Notes under the pieces: model-generated | The model's database searches: none | What the model was told of the DNA's origin: nothing | What the model saw: the letters and a program-made list of their open reading frames with translations, nothing else | In this document: in pieces, positions 56,711 through 64,000 of the stretch | How the letters are laid out: the number at the start of each line of letters is the position of its first letter | Position numbering within the stretch: position 1 is the first letter of the stretch | Position numbers and translations under genes: made by a program | NCBI RefSeq assembly: GCF_027172205.1 | Contig: NC_070602.1 | Coordinates: forward strand, 17,578,501-17,642,500 | DNA length: 64,000 nucleotides | Origin: Podarcis raffonei | Taxonomy: Eukaryota; Chordata; Lepidosauria; Squamata; Lacertidae | Direction: 5' to 3'

Positions 56711-57748
56711 ATGAGTGGAAAGACAAGATCAGCCAAAGCCAAAACATTGCAGACCACTTTAACTTCTCAGCTACGCAGATCATCTGTTCCCACGATTCCT
56801 GTGGCACAAGAGGAAGATTTAGAACAACCTAGGCCGGAAGGAATGGCCTCAGGAGAGGACTTTACTGCAGTGCTAAATAAATTTTTTGAAAAATTGGAGG
56901 GTCTAAGCAAACAAGTGACTGACCAGTCAGCCAAGATAGACCAAAATACTGCCAGTATTAACAATTTGACCCAGCAAGTGAATTTAAATGCGCAAACTAT
57001 TGGGAAGCTTGTGGAAGATACCACTGCAAATCGTAAAATAGCTGAGGAGGCAAAGCAGAAAGTTGAGGAAGTTCAAGGAGAAATTAAACCTATGCGTAAA
57101 CAGATAGGGGAACATCAGGCACTTCTGTCTATGATTGAGTTAAAAAATAAAGAAAATAATCTGAGAATCAGATCAGTTCCAGAACTTGAGAGGGAAGATT
57201 TAATTGTCTACCTTACAAAAGAATTTACAGAATTTTGGTCTCTGGAAGAAGAAAAGGACTTTAAAATTGTAAGTGCATTCAGATTGGGAAAGGGAGGGAG
57301 GAAGATTAAGTCGAGAGACTGTCTGATCTCCCTAAGAACGAAGGAAGAAAGAGATAAGATTCTGAGTGCGCACTTCAAGACGCCTTTAGAGATCAAAGAT
57401 ACAAGGGTGGAAATTTATAAGGACATCCCGAAACATTTGCTTGAGCTTAGAGCGAACTACGGAGATCTGGTGACACTATTGAGGAGCAACAAGATTATCA
57501 ACAAGATTATCTTCAGATGGGAATTCCCCCAGGGGATATCCTTTACCTTTAGAGGGAAAAAAGTGAAAATTAAATCTGTGGAAGACAAGGAAAAATTCTT
57601 GAAGGACTACGGAGAAGACCTTCAGAAAGGGATTGAAGAAGAGTCAAGTGACTTGGGACCTGGACTATTAAGTTTGATACCTACACCTGGGGGATTGAAG
57701 GATCCTGAGAAGGAGACGCCACTTTTGGGAGCAACAGGAGGAAAATAG
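56711..57748 (+). CDS. L1-b ORF1 protein (RNA-binding chaperone), intact
   Basis: 345 codons. The N-terminal part is basic (MSGKTRSAKAKT). A coiled coil spans about residues 55-150 (FFEKLEGLSKQVTDQSAKID, INNLTQQVNLNAQTIGKLV). An RRM follows, opening with NNLRIRSVPELERE, and then a C-terminal domain with DCLISLRTKEERDKILSAHF and ANYGDLVTLL. L1 ORF1p trimerises and coats the L1 RNA in the cytoplasm. No stop or frameshift. The ORF2 start follows after 12 bp. Confidence 0.9.
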   Translation: MSGKTRSAKAKTLQTTLTSQLRRSSVPTIPVAQEEDLEQPRPEGMASGEDFTAVLNKFFEKLEGLSKQVTDQSAKIDQNTASINNLTQQVNLNAQTIGKLVEDTTANRKIAEEAKQKVEEVQGEIKPMRKQIGEHQALLSMIELKNKENNLRIRSVPELEREDLIVYLTKEFTEFWSLEEEKDFKIVSAFRLGKGGRKIKSRDCLISLRTKEERDKILSAHFKTPLEIKDTRVEIYKDIPKHLLELRANYGDLVTLLRSNKIINKIIFRWEFPQGISFTFRGKKVKIKSVEDKEKFLKDYGEDLQKGIEEESSDLGPGLLSLIPTPGGLKDPEKETPLLGATGGK

Positions 57749-57760
57749 AGCCACCCCAAC

Positions 57761-60700
57761 ATGTCTCTGCAACTATTAAGTTGGAATATTCACGGTCTGA
57801 ATTCCCCGGAAAAGAGGAAAATCTTTCATTTATTAAAAAAGGAACAATTGGACATAATTTGTTTGCAGGAAACACATGTGATTAGGCTTCACAGGAAAGT
57901 GTTAATTAATAAAAAACTAGGCCAAGAATTTATTTCATCAGATAAGGTGAAGAAGAGAGGAGTGGTTATCTATGCAAAAGAAAGCCTATCACCAAAATTT
58001 CTTTTTAAAGATGAACAGGGAAGAATTTTGGCAATTGAAATTCAATCTCAAGGAGAAAAATTTTTGATTTTAGGGATTTATGCACCAAATGAGGGGAAAT
58101 CGGAGTTTTACAAGAAGCTGCATGAGACATTGATGGACTTTTTGGACTATAATAACATTATTATGATGGGAGACATGAATGGTGTGGTCTCTACGAACAT
58201 GGACAAAGCACAAAGACAGATTGTAACGAAAGAGGGCAGACTACCAAAAACTTTTTTTGAATTGACTGACAATATGGACTTGATTGACATCTGGAGAACC
58301 AAAAACCCCCTAGGTAGAGAAGGGACGTTCTTTTCTGAAGCCAAAATGACATGGACTAGAATTGACCAAATTTGGATAACTAGAGGACTGGCACCTAAGA
58401 TAAAAAAGGTGGAAATCTGCCCAAAAACCTGCTCCGACCATAATGCTGTAAAGATGGAAATGAAACTAACACCCATCGGTTCCTTCAGATGGAGGATGAA
58501 TGACACCTTATTAAGAAATCAAGACATTGTAAGGAAGGCCCAAAAGACTTTGAGAGACTATTTCGAAGTAAATCTGAAAACTACGGTTGAAAAAAGAACA
58601 ATCTGGGACGCAAGCAAAGCGGTTATGAGAGGGTTCCTGATTCAACAGAATGCAATAAAAAAGAGATCTCAAAATGAGAAAAAAGGGAAAATTTTGGAGA
58701 AAATAAAAGAAGGAGAGAAGAAGCTAAGAGCTAAACCAAACTCAAAAGAGATCCTAAGAGAAATCAAGCTACATCAGGTACAATATATGAAATTGATTAA
58801 TGAGGAAGTAGAATGGAAAATTAAGCTAATGAGACAAAAGACTTTTGAGTCAGCCAATAAATGTGGAAAACTATTGGCGTGGCAGTTGAAAAAAAGACAG
58901 AAGTTAAATACGATTACAAACCTTGAGATTGATGGGAAAAATATACAGAACCCGGTGGAGATTAGAAGATGTTTCCAGAGATATTTTAAACAACTTTATA
59001 CGCAAGGGCCGCAGAAAGAATCTGATATAGACCAATTCTTAAGAACCAATGGATTACAAAAAATATCTCAAGAAAATAAAATAATATTGAATCATCAAAT
59101 TACAGAACAAGAAATTGAAGGTGCCATTCAGAATATGCAACTGGGCAAGTCTCCAGGACCGGACGGACTAACCTCCAAATATTATAGGACTTTGAAAGAC
59201 TTTTTAATTCAACCATTAAAGGAGGTTTGCAATGAGATTATGGAAGGGAAGAAGGCACCTGAATCGTGGAAAGAAGCATACATCACATTGATACCCAAGA
59301 CAGAAGCTGAAAAGACACAACTAAAGAACTACCGTCCCATCTCCCTTTTAAATGTGGATTACAAAATCTTTGCAGACATTTTAGCTAACAGACTTAAAAA
59401 AGTGTTAGCTGAAGTAATACATAAGGACCAGGCAGGCTTTCTTCCAGGTAGACACTTATCTGACAACACAAGGAACATAATTGACATTTTGGAGCTGTTG
59501 CAAACGAACATCAATACGAAAGCAGTGTTAGTTTTATTGATGCGGAGAAAGCCTTTGATAATATTTCTTGGAGCTTTATGAAGAAAAATCTTAAAGGGAT
59601 GGGAGTGGGACAGGGGTTCGAAAATGGTATAGGAGCAATCTATTCAGAACAAAAAGCAAAATTGATTGTAAATAATGTGGTGACTGAAGATTTTATGATA
59701 GAAAAAGGAACACGTCAGGGCTACCCTATCTCTCCATTATTATTTATCTCGGTCCTGGAGGTGCTGCTGAACATGATCAGAAGGGACCGGTCTATTAAAG
59801 GAATACAGGTCGGAGCTAAACAATATAAATTGAAAGCTTTTGCAGATGATTTGGTTTTGACTGTACAGGAGCCGGAATCTAGTATGAAAAGAGCTTTGGA
59901 ATTGATTAAAGAATTTGGTCATGTGGCAGGATTTAGATTAAATAAGTCAAAAACTAAAGTATTAGAGAAGAATTTAACACCAATAGAAAAGGACAGGTTT
60001 CAGAATGAAACAGGTTTAACTGTGGTTAAGAAAGTGAAATACCTAGGGATTAATATGACTGCGAAAAATTTGAACTTATTTAAAGATAATTATGAGAAAT
60101 GTTGGTCAGAAGTAAAAAAAGATTTAGAAATTTGGTCTAATTTGAAGCTTTCCTTGTTGGGTCGAATCGCAGCTATAAAGATGAATGTTTTGCCAAAAAT
60201 GTTATTTCTGTTCCAATCTTTGCAAATTTTGGACAAGATGGATTGTTTCAAGAAGTGGCAGAGAGATATCTCTAGATTTGTCTGGCAGGGCAAGAAACCC
60301 AGAATAAAGTTTAAAATTCTAACTGATGTAAAAGAAAGAGGTGGATTTGCCCTGCCAGACCTTAAATTGTACTATGAATCAGCAGCATTTTGCTGGTTAA
60401 AAGACTGGCTGCTTCTTGAGAACACGGACATTCTGGATTTAGAAGGCTTCAATAATGGTTTTGGGTGGCATGCATATTTGTGGTACGACAAGGTTAAAGC
60501 ACATAAGGCATTTAAAATCCATATTGTCAGGAAAGCTCTGTTTAATGTCTGGACAAGATATAAGGATTTGTTGGAAAGTAAAACCCCAAGGTGGCTGCCA
60601 CCTATGGAAGCTAAGTCCCAGAAAAAGCTCAATATGGAGGCCAAATGGCCAAAATATTGGGAAATTTTGGAGCAAGAAGGTGACAGAATGAAACTGCAGA

Positions 60701-61497
60701 GTTTTGAGAAACTAAAAGACAAAGTGCGAGATTGGCTTCATTATTATCAAATAAGAGAGGCCTACAATTTGGACAAAAAAATTGGCTTCCAGGTGGAGAA
60801 ATCAAAATTGGAAACAGAACTGTTAGAACCAAAAACTAAGATTTTGTCAAAGATGTATAACTTGCTGTTAAAATGGAATATACAGGATGAAACGGTTAAA
60901 TCGGCAATGATTAAATGGGCGCAGGACATAGGTCATAACATTATGTTTGCTGACTGGGAGCAGTTGTGGACCACCGGTATGAAGTTTACGGCATGTATTG
61001 CCTTAAAGGAGAATATTATGAAAATGATTTATAGGTGGTACATGACCCCAGTTAAGCTTGCAAAAATTTATCACCTGCCTGACAACAAGTGCTGGAAATG
61101 TAAAGAAGCTGAGGGAACATTCTTTCACCTTTGGTGGACATGTCCAAGGGTTAAGGCTTACTGGGAAATGATATATAATGAACTGAAGAAGGTATTTAAA
61201 TTCACCTTTCCTAAGAAACCAGAGGCCTTCCTTTTGGGCATAGTTGGCCAATTGGTGCCAAAGAAAGACAGAACATTTTTCATGTATGCAACAACAGCAG
61301 CAAGAATACTTCTCGCCAAGTATTGGAAGACACAAGATCTACCCACCGTGGAAGAGTGGCAGATGCAAGTGATCGACTACATGGAGATGGCAGAAATGAC
61401 CGGCAGAATCCGTGACCAGGGAGAAGAACTGATGGAACAGGACTGGAAAAAGTTTAAGGACTATTTACAAAAATATTGCAAAATGTTTGAGTGTTAA
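57761..61497 (+). pseudogene. L1-b ORF2 (endonuclease/reverse transcriptase), one frameshift
   Basis: The protein nicks target DNA and copies L1 RNA at the nick. APE domain: LLSWNIHGLNSPEKRK, ICLQETHV, MMGDMNGVVSTNMD and CSDHNAVKME. RT domain: NYRPISLLNVDYKIFADILA, AGFLPGRHLSDN and AFADDLVL. C-terminal knuckle: CWKCKEAEGTFFHLWWTC. The frame 57761-59581 shifts to 59578-61497. Compared with L1-a (TTGATATTTGTGGATGC), L1-b has TTAGTTTTATTGATGC, so one base is missing near 59535, just before the conserved DAEKAFD motif. The final 639 codons are open. Confidence 0.9.
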
Positions 61498-61864
61498 CAT
61501 GATGTGGGAAGTGAAGGTAACAGGGCATGTGGGATTTGGTTAAAAGTGAATGAAAAGAAGAATTTTAAAAAGGAGAAGGGTGTTATGAACAGAATAATAT
61601 TATGTCATAGTATATAAGATGAGGAATGGGCTAAGATAAGGGAAATTTGGGACATAATAACTAGAAAAATATAATTTTAAGTATGGTTGGAATAAGGGTT
61701 TGAACTTGTTGAATTTGATCGGAATAAAGAGGAACACAAAAAAGAGAGATGTGAGGAGGTCAGAGGGACATGAAATTTTGTAATTTAAAAAGTGGACTTT
61801 TCTTTTTTCTCTTCTTCTTTTTTGTTATGTATTCTTGTTTTTTGTTTTTTTTCTGTGGGCTTTA
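61498..61864 (+). other. L1-b 3' UTR, left part
   Basis: A purine-rich then T-rich stretch after the ORF2 stop, up to the copia-like insertion. The remaining 3' UTR resumes near 63640. Confidence 0.75.
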
Positions 61865-63640
61865 TGTGGAGAGAGGCTCAGAACTCACAGGGTTAAGATG
61901 TTCTGAGTGACGTCTCACATTTTGAGGCGGGTTTAGAATACTGAGGGGAGTGGTTTCCTGTGTTTCTCTCAGTGTGTGTCCTGCTCCGATGCGAGAGAGC
62001 AGCGATGAGTGAATTGTCGCCAGGATTTATAGCTGTTGTGTTATGCTAAGGAATAAAGACTTAAATCTAAGATAAGGAGACAGCCTGCGTCCAGCCTGAG
62101 TTATTGCCCTCACCACACACGAACGACGTTCCTGCTCCTGTTCCGCTGTGTTTACGTTCTGCTGAGTCGGAGGTCCCTGGGGGCAGATCAGAGCCGCGCA
62201 GAAGAAGTGTGCCGGATCCCCCGGACTGGCTCAGGTTATGGAAGAGGTTATGGATCATCAGCAATTAAGATAAGCAGCGTTCGTGTGTGTGAGAGAAGCC
62301 AGCTGATGAGACGCTGGGAAGGAAGACTGCAGCCAAAGGCCAGCTAAGGAGAAGCTGGTGCCAGCCAGGAGTTCGCTGGGAAGGATCTGCTGGACCGGGA
62401 GGTGCGTAAGTAGGCTGGGCCCCGGGAGAAGATGGCAGACGGCCAGAAATCGTCAATCCCTTTTAATAGGGTGGACGGGAGCAAGCCCTGGGTCGGAGAG
62501 TGGCAGGCACTGAAGAAAGCAGTGGGAGCCAGGCCAGAGGGGGCTGAGAATTGCTCTGAGGAAGCACCAAGCCCAGGAGGGGCTGAGAGCTACTCTGAGG
62601 AGGCACCAAGCCCAAGAGGGGCTGAGGGACGCCCAGAAAGCCCAGGGGGGGCTGGGACTGTGTTGGAAGGCTGTTGGAATGCTCCAACACATGAGCTGCG
62701 TGCTGGAGAGCAGCTGAGAGAAGAGAAGAGAGGTGCACCTGAGAGTGGGGGTGCAGGCCATTCCAAGAGTCTTGAGAGTGCCCAGGCTGTTTGGCAGGAG
62801 CTGGAGGGGGTTTGCAGAGAAACCACAGCAGAAGCCAAAGGCCACGTCCCCAACAGCAGAAAAGCCTCAAGGAGTGCTGCTGGAAAGGTTGGGGGGGCAG
62901 AGAAGACCAAAGGCAAGTTTGCAAAGTTTTCCACTCGGCGTTGCTTTGTTTGTGCTTCTTCTGAACATCTGTGTCGGAGCTGCCCACAGAGAGCAAGGGA
63001 GACAGGGCAGGATGTGTCCAAGGTTGCTTCCCATGGGAACCAGCCGGGTTTCCATGGCAACAAGTCCTGCAGAGGAGGCAGGCGTGGGAAACCGCAGATA
63101 GTACGCGCTCCAGAGAAGGGAGGAAACGCTTATCAGCTGTCTGCTTCTATGGCAGTGTTGGACAACAACACCTGCAACGAAGGCCCCAAGGTCGGGGGCA
63201 GCAGGAAGTCGGTTGCTAAGGCAACAAAGAAGGTCAACTCCAGAGAAGGGAGAGTGCTACGTTGGGTTGTGGACTCGGCTGCTAACGCCCATTTGGTCAC
63301 AGCGCCACCTGATGGACAAATGTGGAACTGCAAGGCTGTTTCAACTGAGAAAACAGTTGCATTTGCTACTGGCTCACAGGGACATGTGACTCATGTTGCT
63401 AACGTGTTTGTCTCTTTCTTACAGGCTGAACTGAAGGTCTATTTCGTACCTGAGATAAAACATTGCCTGTTATCTGTACCTTGTCTTTTACAGGAGGGAT
63501 ATTCAGTGAGTTTTGAGAAAAATGTTTGTACAATTTCCAGAGGGGGGAAGAAGCTAATAAGTGTTGAGAAGAATCAGAACAACCTCTTTGTTCTGGAAAC
63601 ACCTCTGGAGGGTGAGGGGTTATGGATTGATCTATGTGAA
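61865..63640 (+). mobile_element. Copia-like (Ty1/copia) element in the L1-b 3' UTR; broken fossil
   Basis: Parts: an LTR at 61865-62233 starting TGTGGAGAGG with AGGAATAAAGAC, a GGTTATGG primer site at 62234-62241, and a gag-protease frame at 62432-63700 whose right end is L1 sequence. The frame shows a CCHC knuckle (CFVCASSEHLCRSC), then WVVDSAANAHLV (copia protease active-site region) and YFVPEIKHCLLSVPCLLQEG with VSFEKNVCTI (pre-integrase region). The element is incomplete. Younger than L1-b, since it interrupts it. Confidence 0.82.
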
Positions 63641-63695
63641 ATGATGAATTTTTTGATTTGTAAAATTTCAATAAACATTTATTTTTTAAAAAAAA
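63641..63695 (+). other. L1-b 3' end and A-tail
   Basis: AATAAACATTTATTTT followed by a short A-run directly before the right target duplication. This AATAAA is the likely L1 polyadenylation signal. Confidence 0.75.
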
Positions 63696-63711
63696 GATAA
63701 AAGTGTGGTGG
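63696..63711. repeat. Right target-site duplication of L1-b
   Basis: GATAAAAGTGTGGTGG, identical to 55747-55762. Confidence 0.9.
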
Positions 63712-64000
63712 GTGGGTGGCAGCACAAAATGGCTGCCATAGGCAACAGAAAAAGCAGGTGCCACTACTCCACACGAGTGACTGCTGTAACACACAACAAA
63801 CCAATCCTGGGCTGGATCTACAATGACCTGTTTAACGTTATTAGAACGGTATTAGATATGTCGTTCTGAAACGTCACAGGGCATACTTGTTCATTAAAGC
63901 ATTTTTTACCTTGTTTGTCCCCGCCCGCCTGCCCGTCAAACGCTGTCTCCCTGCTGCTGGTTACTCTGCATCACCCTCTGCTGTCACATTTATGAACGTT
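63712..64000. other. Last intron of the second CYP46A1-like gene
   Basis: No exon or element recognised. The expected heme-loop exon (FxxGxxxCxG) is not here and should lie further right. Confidence 0.4.

Larger units (their letters stand above)
55763..63695 (+). mobile_element. L1-b: near-complete L1 retrotransposon with nested copia-like insertion
   Basis: It has a 5' UTR (55763-56710, G-rich start CGGTGGCGGGGGCGGCGCG), ORF1, a 12-bp spacer, ORF2, a 3' UTR from 61498 interrupted by a copia-like element, and the 3' end TTTCAATAAACATTTA with a short A run. It is bounded by a 16-bp target duplication. It sits in the last intron of the second CYP46A1-like gene, opposite to the host strand. The whole 5' UTR, one frameshift and identical flanks suggest a fairly young insertion, with the copia-like element arriving later. 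Confidence 0.92.

Overview
The window is nuclear DNA from a squamate reptile, most likely a lizard. The support is the repeat mix: Sauria-type SINEs with ACCTTT tails, Bov-B (RTE), CR1 and L2-like LINE tails, squamate-type L1 elements, Tigger-like and hAT-like MITEs, and a rare vertebrate Ty1/copia-like element. Genes are split into short exons with good splice sites. I cannot name the species.

All host genes lie on the minus strand. (1) 2441-12126: six coding exons of a PKDCC/VLK-like secretory-pathway kinase. Exon 1 sits in a CpG island and the last exon should lie to the left of the window. (2) 15236-51863: a complete 15-exon cytochrome P450 of the CYP46A1 (cholesterol 24-hydroxylase) type. 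Every exon phase joins, giving 503 residues with membrane anchor, I-helix, ExxR and heme-cysteine motifs. (3) 55495-55644: the terminal exon of a second CYP46A1-like gene whose other exons must lie beyond 64000, so the locus is a head-to-tail CYP46A array.

Most of the remaining DNA is transposons. Intron 1 of the complete CYP46A gene (38033-51726) holds a nest. First comes the 5' end of one L1-type element, then a degraded L1 (here L1-a, 39531-47135) carrying a broken copia-like element in ORF1. A 60-nt perfect inverted copy of L1-a ORF2 follows, then a minus-strand L1-like 5' region, then a third, broken non-LTR element. The last intron of the second CYP46A gene carries a nearly intact L1 (L1-b, 55763-63695). 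L1-b has a 16-bp target-site duplication, an intact ORF1, an ORF2 with one frameshift, and another broken copia-like element in its 3' UTR.

The kinase and the P450s are not obviously in one pathway. VLK-family kinases phosphorylate secreted and ER-lumen proteins, and CYP46A1 hydroxylates cholesterol at the ER. Their adjacency looks like chromosomal linkage only. I see no tRNA or rRNA genes, CRISPR arrays or bacterial-type operons, and no candidate for a wholly new system. The most unusual points are the splice acceptor of CYP46A exon 6 behind an (AAT)n tract, a probable GC-AG intron in the kinase gene, copia-like insertions in two L1s, and the 60-nt inverted filler at a retroelement junction.
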